NCBI GenBank assembly: GCA_025997755.1
Contig: BNVA01000009.1
Span: 1-27,738, forward strand
From: Spirochaetia bacterium
GTDB taxonomy: Bacteria; Spirochaetota; Spirochaetia; Treponematales; Breznakiellaceae
DNA: 27,738 nt
Direction: 5' to 3'
The stretch's first letter is position 1, and each line of letters begins with the position of its first letter. The notes below the pieces were generated by a model, which saw only the letters and a list, made by a program, of their open reading frames with translations, searched no databases and was not told the origin of the DNA. The position numbers and the translations under genes were made by a program. Shown here piece after piece: positions 9,250-17,536 of this stretch.

Positions 9250-9976
9250 TTTTAAACCTGTAACCCATTCCGTAAACCGTCAAAATATACTGAGGCGTTT
9301 TTGGGTCATCTTTGATTTTAGCCCTGAGCTTTTTTATATGCGTATCCACAGCGCGGTCAAAACCGTCAAAATCTTCTCCAAGAGCGCGTTCTATTATTTC
9401 ATCGCGGGTAAATATTTTTTCGGGTCGTCCGGCAAGAAGCGATAAAATTTTATATTCTTTCGTGGTAAGGTTTATCTCTTCGCCGTTTTTAATCACCGTT
9501 CTGTTTTCCGTATTGATGATCAATTGATTATTTTTGCGGGGGTACGTCTCCCCCCTGCCTTCAAACCTGCGGTTTTCCGGCACCCCCCTCTCGTGCCTCC
9601 TTAACGCAGCCTTGACCCGTGCCGCAAGTTCGCGCGGACTAAAGGGCTTGGTGATATAATCATCTGCACCGATGTTAAGCCCGTGTATGATGCTTGCCTC
9701 GTCAACCTTTGCGGTCAGCATGATAACAGGAACAGACAAATCAAAACCCGCCGGAGCGGGGGCACGGATTTTTTTGCAAATCTCCTCGCCCGATAAATCC
9801 GGCAGCATTAAATCAAGCAGCACAAAATCAATTTTGTGTGTTTCTAAAAACGCAAGCGCGGTTTTTCCATTTCTTGCGCATAACGTTTCAAAGCCCGCCG
9901 CGTTCAGGTAGGATTGCACAAGCTCCAGTATTTTTTCTTCGTCATCAATGATTAAGATCATAGGGGCTTTTATCAT
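9242..9976 (-). CDS. OmpR/PhoB-family response regulator
   Basis: A 244-residue protein with an N-terminal receiver domain: acidic pocket DDEE at 11-14, phospho-acceptor D55 in FVLLDLMLPD, and the conserved lysine in VIMLTAK. A C-terminal winged-helix domain follows (NLTTKEYKILSLLAG ... FDRAVDTHIKKLRAKI ... VYGMGYRF). It is the partner of the kinase encoded downstream. Its ATG lies two bases after the stop of the VOC gene, with only a weak GGAA upstream, which suggests coupling within the operon. Confidence 0.93.
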   Translation of the reverse strand: MIKAPMILIIDDEEKILELVQSYLNAAGFETLCARNGKTALAFLETHKIDFVLLDLMLPDLSGEEICKKIRAPAPAGFDLSVPVIMLTAKVDEASIIHGLNIGADDYITKPFSPRELAARVKAALRRHERGVPENRRFEGRGETYPRKNNQLIINTENRTVIKNGEEINLTTKEYKILSLLAGRPEKIFTRDEIIERALGEDFDGFDRAVDTHIKKLRAKIKDDPKTPQYILTVYGMGYRFKND

Positions 9977-9978
9977 AT

Positions 9979-10437
9979 TTATTTTTCCAACAAGGTTTTT
10001 ACATAATTTTCATCTGTGCCGAGTCTTGCGGCGGTTTCGGAAATGCTCATTCCGCTATCCATTAAGCGTTTCACCAGTGAACCCATCGCTTCGCCAACTT
10101 CAATTATATGACCGTCCGGATCATAAAAACGCACGACACGTTGTCCCCAAGGCTGCTCCATAGACGGGTGGATTAGTTCGAGTTCCCCCAGTTTACATTC
10201 AAAGGCATCGAAATCTTCCGTTTCAAAAACGAGCTCGGCTGAGTGACCGCGAAACACCACATCACGTCCGGCAATAAACCATTGCCGCCATGTGTTAAGC
10301 GTTTGCAAAGCAAGACCGCTGGTTAAAGTAACATTCGCACCAAAATCTAGCACTACATCCAGTCCCAAAACATTTTTATAAAATGTTTTTGATTTTTCCA
10401 TATCGCTAACCGCAATACAAGTACACTCATATTTCAT
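9979..10437 (-). CDS. VOC-superfamily (glyoxalase/bleomycin-resistance-like) protein
   Basis: A 152-residue protein. A VOC fold occupies most of its length: CIAVSDMEKSKTFYKNVLGL, then AELVFETEDFDAF, then the metal-ligand-bearing strand VVRFYDPDGHIIEVGE. A short C-terminal tail (SMSISETAARLGTDENYVKTLLE) resembles a helix-turn-helix-like helical hairpin. The frame stays open to an ATG at 10527, but homology starts at MKYECTC (10437), so I place the start there. No clear Shine-Dalgarno sequence precedes it, and TATATT lies seven bases upstream. Substrate unknown. It lies between a MATE exporter and a two-component system, consistent with a detoxification role. Confidence 0.8.
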   Translation of the reverse strand: MKYECTCIAVSDMEKSKTFYKNVLGLDVVLDFGANVTLTSGLALQTLNTWRQWFIAGRDVVFRGHSAELVFETEDFDAFECKLGELELIHPSMEQPWGQRVVRFYDPDGHIIEVGEAMGSLVKRLMDSGMSISETAARLGTDENYVKTLLEK

Positions 10438-10444
10438 GGCTTTA

Positions 10445-10450
10445 AATATA
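10445..10450 (-). promoter_or_regulatory. Possible internal -10 box before the VOC gene
   Basis: On the minus strand TATATT ends seven bases before the VOC start codon. I see no good -35 box. The 70-bp spacer after the MATE gene is AT-rich and also holds a small TTGG/CCAA inverted repeat at 10489-10501. The start may be leaderless from an internal promoter; the AT-rich context makes chance likely. Confidence 0.25.
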
Positions 10451-10507
10451 CCATTTTTTACATTATTAGTATTTACCATATTTTTTATTGGAAATACCAA
10501 CAAATAT

Positions 10508-11908
10508 CTAAATTCCCTTTTTTTCAATTACCGTCAACTTCTTGAAATTCAGGGAAACCAGCAATACCGATAAAGCACAGGCAAGCCCATCGGCAATCGG
10601 CCCGGCGTAGAGAACGCCGTTAAGGCCAAAAATCATTGGGAGTACAATCAACAGCGGAAGCAGAAAAAAACCCTGCCGCGATAATGACAGCATAATTCCC
10701 TGCCGGGCGTTGCCGGTACCGGAAAAGTAATTGACCGACAAAGGTTGTATGCCGTAAATGCACACCATGAACATAAATATCCGCAAATAACGCTCCGCAA
10801 ACTCAAAGTATAGTTCATCACCTACACCAAAAATACTGATAATAGGCCGGGGAAATAATTGGAACGCAAGAAAGGCCGGCACGCTAATAGCAATTGTAGC
10901 CACAAGCGCTGTTTTGTACGTTCCTTTTACTCTCCCGTAATTCTTTGCTCCCATATTAAACCCAAGAATAGGCTGACAGCCCTGGGCAATCCCAACAGAA
11001 AAAGCGATCAATATGCTATTAAGTTTGGCAATAACACCCGCAACCGCAAGGGGTATATCGCTGCCATATGTTGCAAGTGCGCCATAATGGGTAAGAGTAT
11101 TATTCATAACAATATTAACCACCATCATAATACTATGATTGATACAATTAGAGGTTCCGAGTCGGGCAATAGCAAGGACATACTTAAACCTGACACGCAA
11201 CGAAGAAAACCTAATCTTAAACGCCTTAAAGCGCGGGAAATACCGAACACACATCAGGAATGAAACAACCTGTCCGGTAACCGTTGCCGCCGCCGCTCCT
11301 TGAATACCCCAATGGAATACAAACATGAACAACCAGTCCAGAAAAACATTCAATACCGCACCGGCGGCATTGCACATCAAAAAATACGATGGGCTTCCAT
11401 CGGCACGAATAAGTTGACTTCCCGCTTGGGTGAACAAGAAAAACGGAATTCCAATCGCCGTTATGCTAAGATATAATTCGGCATAGGGGAATACATTATC
11501 CGTAGCCCCGCACAGCATAAGTAAGGGGGTCTTAAACAGAAACACTATACCCATAAGTAAAATGCCACAGATAGAAAAAAGAGTAATTCCTGTACCTACA
11601 AACTTCTCTGCATCGTCCTGCTTTTCGGAACCCATCGCAATATTGAAATTTGAAGCGGCCCCAACGCCAATTAACTGTGCCAATGCGGTAGTAAGTGTAG
11701 TAAGGGGAAACGCAACATTTGTTGCCGCATTTCCCAGCATACCGACAACCTGTCCAATGAATATCTGGTCGGTGATATTATAAGCAGCGCTGACAAGAAG
11801 GCTGATTATAGAGGGAACAGCAAATTTTCTGATTAGCCCGGTGATAGGGGCATACCCAAGGGGATTTTTTGCAACTTCACCGACCATAGTTTCGTTTCCC
11901 ATTTTCAT
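10508..11908 (-). CDS. MATE-family multidrug/sodium efflux transporter
   Basis: A 466-residue polytopic membrane protein with about twelve hydrophobic helices in two halves. It has MATE-typical segments: PSIISLLVSAAYNITDQIFIG near the N-terminus, GAASNFNIAMGS, and IAQGCQPILGFNMGAKNYGRVKG in the second half. MATE proteins export cationic drugs or metabolites in exchange for Na+ or H+. AAGGAG lies about ten bases before the ATG at 11908, and a second in-frame ATG (MGNET) lies six bases further in. The MarR gene ends seven bases upstream, so the regulator and transporter are almost certainly co-transcribed. Confidence 0.93.
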   Translation of the reverse strand: MKMGNETMVGEVAKNPLGYAPITGLIRKFAVPSIISLLVSAAYNITDQIFIGQVVGMLGNAATNVAFPLTTLTTALAQLIGVGAASNFNIAMGSEKQDDAEKFVGTGITLFSICGILLMGIVFLFKTPLLMLCGATDNVFPYAELYLSITAIGIPFFLFTQAGSQLIRADGSPSYFLMCNAAGAVLNVFLDWLFMFVFHWGIQGAAAATVTGQVVSFLMCVRYFPRFKAFKIRFSSLRVRFKYVLAIARLGTSNCINHSIMMVVNIVMNNTLTHYGALATYGSDIPLAVAGVIAKLNSILIAFSVGIAQGCQPILGFNMGAKNYGRVKGTYKTALVATIAISVPAFLAFQLFPRPIISIFGVGDELYFEFAERYLRIFMFMVCIYGIQPLSVNYFSGTGNARQGIMLSLSRQGFFLLPLLIVLPMIFGLNGVLYAGPIADGLACALSVLLVSLNFKKLTVIEKKGI

Positions 11909-11915
11909 AGCTTAT

Positions 11916-12368
11916 TTACTCCTTTTCTATAATACTATTTTTATTCAACGAACAACGGGCAGCGTTTTCTTCCATTTGCAACAATGAGTTATAGATAGTT
12001 TCAAGACTATTTTTATCAATATTCTTTATAAGAAGTTCATTGAAACGAATCAACTCGCGTTCTACAGCGGGCCAATGTTTTCGTGCGGTGGTTGTTAGAA
12101 AAACTTTATTTTGCCGTTTATCATGTTGATCTTGCACCCGCTTTACATATCTTTTTTTCTCCAGTGAATTTAAGGCGCGGGCGGTTGCCGCCTTGTCAAC
12201 GCATATAAGCGTAGAAAGTTCCTCCTGCGTTATACCGTCATATTTCTGCAACGCCGCAAAAAAGGGCTGTTCTGCCGTTGTAAGATTATGCTTACTAAGT
12301 GCTACGCTTAGATAGGACTGACTTTTTCTGTACAGAACCGTTATAAGCCTAATTAAGCTCTTTTTCAT
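11916..12368 (-). CDS. MarR-family transcriptional regulator
   Basis: A 150-residue winged-helix regulator. The core is LTTAEQPFFAALQKYDGITQEELSTLICVDKAATARALNSLEKKRYVKRVQDQHDKRQNKVFLT, with the wing residues DKRQNKV typical of MarR. The frame is open to an ATG at 12419, but that codon lies within the promoter. AAGGTGG six bases before the ATG at 12368 (MKKSLIRL) fixes the start. The promoter lies in a 40-bp palindrome, so the protein probably represses its own operon and, through it, the MATE exporter. Confidence 0.9.
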   Translation of the reverse strand: MKKSLIRLITVLYRKSQSYLSVALSKHNLTTAEQPFFAALQKYDGITQEELSTLICVDKAATARALNSLEKKRYVKRVQDQHDKRQNKVFLTTTARKHWPAVERELIRFNELLIKNIDKNSLETIYNSLLQMEENAARCSLNKNSIIEKE

Positions 12369-12387
12369 GCCAACCACCTTGAAAAAG

Positions 12388-12416
12388 AGTATAACATATA
12401 TTAGTTGAGTTGTCAA
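12388..12416 (-). promoter_or_regulatory. Strong sigma70 promoter for the marR-MATE operon
   Basis: On the minus strand, TTGACA (plus-strand 12411-12416) and TATACT (12388-12393) are separated by exactly 17 bases: a consensus -35 and a -10 with one mismatch. The transcript would start near 12381, giving a leader of about a dozen bases that contains AAGGTGG. Confidence 0.85.
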
Positions 12417-12430
12417 CAAATATATGTTAT
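12391..12430. promoter_or_regulatory. 40-bp near-perfect palindrome, probable MarR operator
   Basis: The outer arms ATAACATATAT (12391-12401) and ATATATGTTAT (12420-12430) are perfect inverted repeats. The inner arms GTTGA (12404-12408) and TCAAC (12413-12417) share the same centre, 12410/12411. Of 20 base pairs across the axis, 17 match. It covers the -35 box and the edge of the -10 box of the marR promoter. Confidence 0.8.
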
Positions 12431-12466
12431 TTATTTATTCCAATTATCAAGTAATTATTTTATATT

Positions 12467-13003
12467 TTAATCAATAAGCAAAAAAGCAAATCTGTTGGTA
12501 ATTTCATTATTGTCTTTAACCACTTGAATTGGATACCCAACATTATGAGCAGTCTGATATACATCAATACCCATAGCATCAGCACCGGGTCTGGATTTAT
12601 CTTTATGGATACATTTTATACGGGTACCTTCGGCTATACAATCTTTGCAAAAAACACATGAACTATACTGTAATAAAAAAGTTTTATAATTCCCCGCAAG
12701 AAATATTGCCCTTTCCAATTCAGAAAGCCTTGATACCAATTTGTAGGTATCATCGTTATTCATCGATTGTATAGAAAAATGAAAAATAATAGCGTTTTCA
12801 TATTCATAAATCATCTTACGGCATTCCTCAACCGAAGGTACTGCGGGGGGACAACTGCCGTTCTTTCCATAATTTTTACAGCCAAATTGACAGCGGAACC
12901 TAACCCATTGCGCAACAATAATATTTTCCCGAGGAATTATCCATTTATAATCAGTAAAACAATGTTCTTTTATGATTTTATCAATTTGGTCTTTGTTATC
13001 CAT
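12467..13003 (-). CDS. DUF2284 cysteine-rich putative metal-binding protein
   Basis: A 178-residue soluble protein with cysteine clusters typical of DUF2284: RFRCQFGCKNYGKNGSCPP near residues 53-71, SSCVFCKDC near 114-122 and IKCIHK near 129-134. The C-terminal part (GIDVYQTAHNVGYPIQVV) is also family-like. The number of cysteines suggests binding of metal or an iron-sulfur cluster; the function of the family is not established. It is followed by the palindrome and promoter of marR, so it is probably a separate transcript. A good promoter precedes it at 13025-13053. Confidence 0.82.
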   Translation of the reverse strand: MDNKDQIDKIIKEHCFTDYKWIIPRENIIVAQWVRFRCQFGCKNYGKNGSCPPAVPSVEECRKMIYEYENAIIFHFSIQSMNNDDTYKLVSRLSELERAIFLAGNYKTFLLQYSSCVFCKDCIAEGTRIKCIHKDKSRPGADAMGIDVYQTAHNVGYPIQVVKDNNEITNRFAFLLID

Positions 13004-13024
13004 ATTTGCATCTCTATTTTCATA

Positions 13025-13053
13025 ATAATATTATAATCAAGAAATTTTGTCAA
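13025..13053 (-). promoter_or_regulatory. Promoter for the DUF2284 gene
   Basis: On the minus strand, TTGACA (plus 13048-13053) and TATTAT (plus 13025-13030) are separated by 17 bases. The leader would be about 15 bases, with only a weak GAGA-type ribosome site. Confidence 0.6.
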
Positions 13054-13162
13054 CCAATCTTAGGGCAAATGTCGCATAACATACACTATACGCTGCACCA
13101 GCAGCAGCGGACACTTCATATACAGACAGAGCGTCCGTGCGCGGCGATACTGGTACTGCATA
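13037..13162 (-). pseudogene. Possible C-terminal remnant of an unidentified protein
   Basis: Leftward from 13162 an open frame reads YAVPVSPRTDALSVYEVSAA, continues with alanine-rich residues to ALRLVDKIS and stops at 13037. The composition looks like a real protein C-terminus rather than random AT-rich sequence, but no start codon or upstream part is present: further upstream the frame only mirrors the restriction gene's promoter and first codons. I do not recognise the family. It could be the cut end of a gene displaced when the restriction operon arrived. Chance is possible. Confidence 0.3.
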
Positions 13163-13192
13163 TTGTTGAATCTTCCCGAAATGAAGTATAAT
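13163..13192 (+). promoter_or_regulatory. Promoter of the restriction-modification operon, abutting the start codon
   Basis: TATAAT at 13187-13192 is a perfect -10 box. TTGTTG at 13163-13168 is 18 bases upstream (TTGAAT at 13166-13171 gives 15). Nine bases separate TATAAT from the ATG at 13202, so the leader would be two or three bases at most. There is no Shine-Dalgarno sequence. Confidence 0.6.
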
Positions 13193-13201
13193 ATTATCAA
13201 G

Positions 13202-16200
13202 ATGAAAGAGAAAATTGCCCACCTTTCGATTGACGTTGACTCAGCCTCTGCGAGTCTTAAAAGTCTAACAGACCGCTTTGAGTCAAATTATGCACAATAT
13301 ATGAGCAATTCCTACGACGAATCGAATACACGGACTGATTTTATAGACAGGTTTTTCGAGTTGTTGGATTGGGATGTACGAAACGAACAGGGCTTTTCAG
13401 AAATTTACCGTGATGTAGTTCGGGAAGATAAGGTCGTAATTAATGGACAAACAAAAGCACCTGATTATTCATTTCGTGTTGGTGGAATAGTAAAATTTTA
13501 TGTAGAGGCAAAAAAGCCTTCTGTAAATATAAAGGAAAATACAGAACCGGCATATCAAGTTAGACGTTATGCATGGACAAAAAAATTACCGTTATCAATT
13601 CTTACCGATTTTGAGGAATTTGCGATATACGATACCCGTATAAAACCAAATTCAAATGATGCCGCATCTGTAGCACGTATTTTTTATTGCACATTCCGTG
13701 AATATGAAACCAACTTTGATTTTATTTACAATACATTTTCAAAAAACGCAATTCTTAAAGGAAGTTTCGATAAGTATATTGACGAGAATAAAAACAAAAA
13801 GGGAACGAGTGAAGTAGATAGCGACTTGCTTTCGACAATTGAATCATGGAGAGAACAACTCTCAAAAAACATTGCAATACGAAACAACGAAATTTCAATT
13901 TACAAACTAAATACCGCCGTTCAAAAAATTATTGACAGAGTAATATTTTTGCGCATAGCCGAAGACAAATCTATTGAAGATGAGGCAGTTTTAAAAACGG
14001 TAATTCAGACTCAAAACATTTACGAGAAATTAAATCTTCTTTTTGAAAAAGCCAATGTAAAATATAATTCAGGACTTTTTATAAGTGATGAGTGGCTTCT
14101 CCATTTAAACATTGACGATAAAATATTAAAAGATATTATCGAAAATCTTTATTACCCAAAATGTCCCTATGAATTTTCTGTCCTTCCAATCGAAATACTC
14201 GGCAACATTTACGAAAAGTTTCTAGGAAAAGAAATCAGCTTTAGAGGAGTAAAAGGCGGACATACTGCGATCATCGAAGATAAGCCAGAGGTTAAAAAAG
14301 CCGGAGGCGTATTTTACACGCCGCAATATATTGTGGACTTTATTGTTAAAGAAACTATCGGAAAAGCCATAAACGGTAGAGCTCCGATAGATGTTGCAAA
14401 TTTAAAAATTTGCGACCCTTCATGCGGCAGCGGGTCTTTTCTTGTTGGGGCATACACTTATCTATTAAATTACCATCTAAATTATTATTGCCAAGAAAAA
14501 AATATTAAAAATGCTTTAAAAAACGAAAAAATATACGAAACAACAAATAAAAACCAAGGCACTAATTATAAACTTACAATAACAGAAAAACAAAAAATCC
14601 TTTTAAACAATATCTATGGAGTTGATATAGACAGTCAAGCTGTTGAAGTAACAAAATTAAGTTTGTATTTGAAACTTTTAGAGAATGAAACAAAAGAAGC
14701 GGAAGGCCAACTGTTTAAGCACAGCGATTTAGCCTTATTACCTTCGCTTGAAAATAATATCAAATGCGGAAACAGTTTAATAAGTACAGATTTTTACGAC
14801 AAAAAAGATACTTTTAATTTTGATGTAGAACAACAGAGAAAAATAAATGCTTTTGACTGGAAAGAAGAGTTTTTAGATATATTTAAAAATGGCGGTTTTG
14901 ATATTGTTATTGGTAATCCGCCGTATGTTAAAGAATATACCTCGCGTGAAATTTTTGAAGATATTAAAAAATCACATTTAGCTAAATATTATGAAGGCAA
15001 AATGGATTTATGGTATTTCTTTGTCTGCCATGGAATTGATATTTTAAAGCCAACCGGAAAGTTAGGGTTTATCGCACCAAGTAATTGGATAACTAATTCG
15101 GGGGCTTCGATTTTACGAAATAAACTCATGACAGAATCCAAAATAGAAAATTATGTTGATTTTGGCGATTTTATGGTTTTTGCAGAAGCAAGCATACAAA
15201 CCTGCGTCTTTATTCTAAACAAACAACTTGCACCGGAAGGTTATACAATAACATTTAACAAAGTGCTTTCAAAAAAAATAAGTGCAACAGAACTTATTGC
15301 ATATTTAACAAATAAGCAAACCACAAAAGACGTAAGCTCTACAAGTGTTTTAATAAATCCTGCAATTATGAAAGATGGATTGATAAACTTTGTAGGGAAT
15401 GATAACGAAAAAATACTGCAAAAAATTGCAGGTCTTGCAAATTATACTTTTAATGAAAAAGAAATTGGCGCAGGAATAGACATACATCAAGATTTTGTTA
15501 CAAAAAAACATTTAGAGATATTGAAAGACACATCTATTAAAAAAGGTGATGGAATTTTTGTCGTCAATACACAGGAAAAAGCAAACTTAAAATTGACGCA
15601 AAAAGAAAATGATATTGTAAAACCTTATTATACTACAGCGCAATTAAAAACCTATTTTGGTGATACAAATAATTCTCATTGGGTTATTTATTCAGATTTA
15701 TCCGTTAGACAAGACATTTCAAAATACCTAAATATCAAAAAACATCTTGATAAATACAAAAAAATTATAACTTCAGATTTTGCACCGTATGGCTTACACA
15801 GGGCACGTGAGCAAAAGTTTTTTGAAGGCGAAAAAATAATATCTCTGCGAAAAACGCCATACCCACGTTTTACATATACTGATTTTCCTTGTTATGTTTC
15901 ACAATCATACTATGTATTAAAACCACAGAATATAAATTTAAAATATTTATTGGGAATTCTAAACTCACGCCTTATGCATTTTTGGCTTTATAACAGAGGT
16001 AAAAAACAAGGCGAGCAATTACAGGTTGATAAAGAACCATTATTAGCCATTCCCATGTTTATAGGAACAGACGCTCAGCAAAAAGAGCTAATTGATCTTG
16101 TTGACAAAATGCTTATGCTGCTCAAACAAGAACATGAGACAGCAGACACCGATTCAAAAAACATAATACAGCGCACTATAAAAGCCGCACAAAAAATGAT

Positions 16201-16273
16201 TGATAAAGCGGTGTATGGTTTGTATAGATTGACGGAGGAGGATATAAAGGCGGTGGAGGGAGAAAAACAATGA
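13202..16273 (+). CDS. Single-chain type IIG restriction-modification enzyme (Eco57I-like)
   Basis: A 1,023-residue protein combining nuclease, adenine-N6 methyltransferase and DNA recognition. The N-terminal nuclease shows a PD-ExK pattern, PDYSFRVGG ... FYVEAKK (about D88, E102, K104). A helical linker follows, then the methyltransferase with motif X (GGVFYTPQYIVDFIV, about 368), motif I (DPSCGSGSFL, about 404) and motif IV (IGNPPY, about 571). The C-terminal region carries a TaqI-C-like recognition domain (ARE..FEGEKIISLRKTPYPRF ... YYVLKP ... LLGILNSRLMHFWL). The frame is open from 13163, but those codons overlap the promoter; ATG 13202 (MKEKIAHLS) is just after the -10 box. The stop overlaps the next start as ATGA. 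No separate methylase, specificity or nuclease gene is needed. The target site cannot be read from sequence. Confidence 0.9.
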   Translation: MKEKIAHLSIDVDSASASLKSLTDRFESNYAQYMSNSYDESNTRTDFIDRFFELLDWDVRNEQGFSEIYRDVVREDKVVINGQTKAPDYSFRVGGIVKFYVEAKKPSVNIKENTEPAYQVRRYAWTKKLPLSILTDFEEFAIYDTRIKPNSNDAASVARIFYCTFREYETNFDFIYNTFSKNAILKGSFDKYIDENKNKKGTSEVDSDLLSTIESWREQLSKNIAIRNNEISIYKLNTAVQKIIDRVIFLRIAEDKSIEDEAVLKTVIQTQNIYEKLNLLFEKANVKYNSGLFISDEWLLHLNIDDKILKDIIENLYYPKCPYEFSVLPIEILGNIYEKFLGKEISFRGVKGGHTAIIEDKPEVKKAGGVFYTPQYIVDFIVKETIGKAINGRAPIDVANLKICDPSCGSGSFLVGAYTYLLNYHLNYYCQEKNIKNALKNEKIYETTNKNQGTNYKLTITEKQKILLNNIYGVDIDSQAVEVTKLSLYLKLLENETKEAEGQLFKHSDLALLPSLENNIKCGNSLISTDFYDKKDTFNFDVEQQRKINAFDWKEEFLDIFKNGGFDIVIGNPPYVKEYTSREIFEDIKKSHLAKYYEGKMDLWYFFVCHGIDILKPTGKLGFIAPSNWITNSGASILRNKLMTESKIENYVDFGDFMVFAEASIQTCVFILNKQLAPEGYTITFNKVLSKKISATELIAYLTNKQTTKDVSSTSVLINPAIMKDGLINFVGNDNEKILQKIAGLANYTFNEKEIGAGIDIHQDFVTKKHLEILKDTSIKKGDGIFVVNTQEKANLKLTQKENDIVKPYYTTAQLKTYFGDTNNSHWVIYSDLSVRQDISKYLNIKKHLDKYKKIITSDFAPYGLHRAREQKFFEGEKIISLRKTPYPRFTYTDFPCYVSQSYYVLKPQNINLKYLLGILNSRLMHFWLYNRGKKQGEQLQVDKEPLLAIPMFIGTDAQQKELIDLVDKMLMLLKQEHETADTDSKNIIQRTIKAAQKMIDKAVYGLYRLTEEDIKAVEGEKQ

Positions 16274-17073
16274 AAGAGCCTGAATTAGAAACTGCAGAGA
16301 ATATGGTGGCAAAAATGGCAGAAGCATTAGCAAGTAATGACGCAGGGAAAATCTACTGTGAAGAAAGACGACAGGATGCGATAATAGTCTGTGAAACTGC
16401 ACGGCAACAACCAATAAAAATAAAGCTAGAGTATGAAAGCCGAATAAAAGCCTTAAAAACGGTATCGGACATGGTGACGAGGACATCGGAAAAAATACAG
16501 AAAAAAGGAGTACAGATGAAAAACAATATCAACATAAAATATCAAATATTTATAGGTTCAACCTATGAAGATTTGAAAGATGAGAGGGAATGTATAATAT
16601 GGGAAATACTCAAGTCAGAAAATATACCTGTCGGCATGGAAAATTTTAGTGCCTCAAATGATAGGGGATGGGATACAATACAAAAAACGATAGATAGTTC
16701 AGATATTTATATACTATTATTGGCAGGTCGTTATGGTTCAATAGATGAAGAAACAAAACTAGGTTGGACGGAAAAAGAATATGACTATGTAAAGGAAAAA
16801 GGAATACCTGTTCTGATATTCATACGTGAAGATAATAGTATTACAGCTAATCACCTTGACACAGACTTCAAGAAAGAAAAGTTAGATTTATTCAAAACTA
16901 AAGTCAGCGGAATAACGGGACATTTAAAAGAGAACTGGGAAACCAAAAATGATTTAGCAACTAAAGTTATCCATGCTATTATCAAACAAATTAAAATATT
17001 TGAAAAAGATTTTGAAAATAGTCATGGGTGGTATCGACATATCGAGGGGAGGGGAAACAATGAAAAAACTTAA
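16270..17073 (+). CDS. DUF4062 (TIR-like) protein with an unusual 82-residue N-terminal extension
   Basis: From residue 83 the protein is a complete DUF4062 domain: YQIFIGSTYEDLKDERECI, IPVGMENF, DTIQKTIDSSDIYILLLAGRYGS, WTEKEYDYVKEKGIPVLIFI. DUF4062 is a TIR-related fold found in defence and NACHT/STAND-type proteins. Residues 1-82 (MKEPELETAEN ... KKGVQ) are charged, helical-looking and unrelated to DUF4062. The ATG at 16270 overlaps the restriction gene's stop as ATGA, which favours translation of the full 267 residues. A strong AAGGAG at 16505-16510 also sets up an internal start at 16516 (MKNNINIKYQ, 185 residues), the natural beginning of the domain. Both products may be made. No nuclease or NADase fusion is present. 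It lies between a restriction enzyme and a PIN toxin. Confidence 0.78.
   Translation: MKEPELETAENMVAKMAEALASNDAGKIYCEERRQDAIIVCETARQQPIKIKLEYESRIKALKTVSDMVTRTSEKIQKKGVQMKNNINIKYQIFIGSTYEDLKDERECIIWEILKSENIPVGMENFSASNDRGWDTIQKTIDSSDIYILLLAGRYGSIDEETKLGWTEKEYDYVKEKGIPVLIFIREDNSITANHLDTDFKKEKLDLFKTKVSGITGHLKENWETKNDLATKVIHAIIKQIKIFEKDFENSHGWYRHIEGRGNNEKT
16505..16518 (+). promoter_or_regulatory. Internal Shine-Dalgarno and alternative start for the DUF4062 domain
   Basis: AAGGAG at 16505-16510, five-base spacer, ATG at 16516-16518, in frame with the longer product starting at 16270. Confidence 0.6.
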
Positions 17074-17536
17074 ACTATATCTTGATACTTCCATTATTAG
17101 TTATCTTGATCAACAAGATTCCCCTGAAAAAATGGAAGAGACGCATCGATTTTGGGATCAACTAAAAGACGGAGTGTATTCTGTTGTTCTATCTGATGTC
17201 GATATTATCGAAATTGATAGTTGTGAAGAAGAAAAAAGAAATAAATTAAAAAATTATTTAAAAGATATAGAATACGAATTGATAAAATCAGAACCAAAAG
17301 CTGTTGATATTGCAAGCCGTATTGTTGACTTAGGTATTCTAAAACAAAAAAGTTTTGATGATTGCCGCCATATAGCAAATGCCATCGTAAGCGGCTGTGA
17401 CGCAATTGTTTCGTGGAATTTTAAACATATTGTAAACCATAAAACGATGATAGGTATAAAAGCCGTTACTGCGCTTGAAGGGTATAGCGATCTCTTATAT
17501 ATCCCCGCCAAGCCTAATAGAAGGAGAATAAAATGA
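17060..17536 (+). CDS. PIN-domain RNase toxin (VapC-like)
   Basis: A 158-residue PIN protein. It begins with LYLDTSIISYLDQQ (D9) and carries ELSDVDIIEI-type residues (E51), SFDDCRHIANAI (D100/D101) and CDAIVSWNFKHIVN (D114, N120), the acidic metal site of PIN ribonucleases. The frame is open from 16973, but GAGGGG at 17053-17054 and upstream bases precede the ATG at 17060 at normal spacing, and the PIN fold starts there. It overlaps the DUF4062 gene by 14 bases, and its stop overlaps the next gene as ATGA. Cleavage of RNA is inferred from the family. Confidence 0.85.
   Translation: MKKLKLYLDTSIISYLDQQDSPEKMEETHRFWDQLKDGVYSVVLSDVDIIEIDSCEEEKRNKLKNYLKDIEYELIKSEPKAVDIASRIVDLGILKQKSFDDCRHIANAIVSGCDAIVSWNFKHIVNHKTMIGIKAVTALEGYSDLLYIPAKPNRRRIK

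Noticed and set aside
13163..13201. Earlier start for the restriction enzyme at 13163 or 13181
   Set aside because: These codons overlap a perfect TATAAT and its -35 region, so they would not be in the transcript.
13202..16273. Type I restriction methylase (HsdM) or BREX PglX
   Set aside because: The N-terminal PD-ExK motif, the methylase and the C-terminal recognition domain are all in one chain, without HsdR, HsdS or BREX genes nearby; type IIG fits better.
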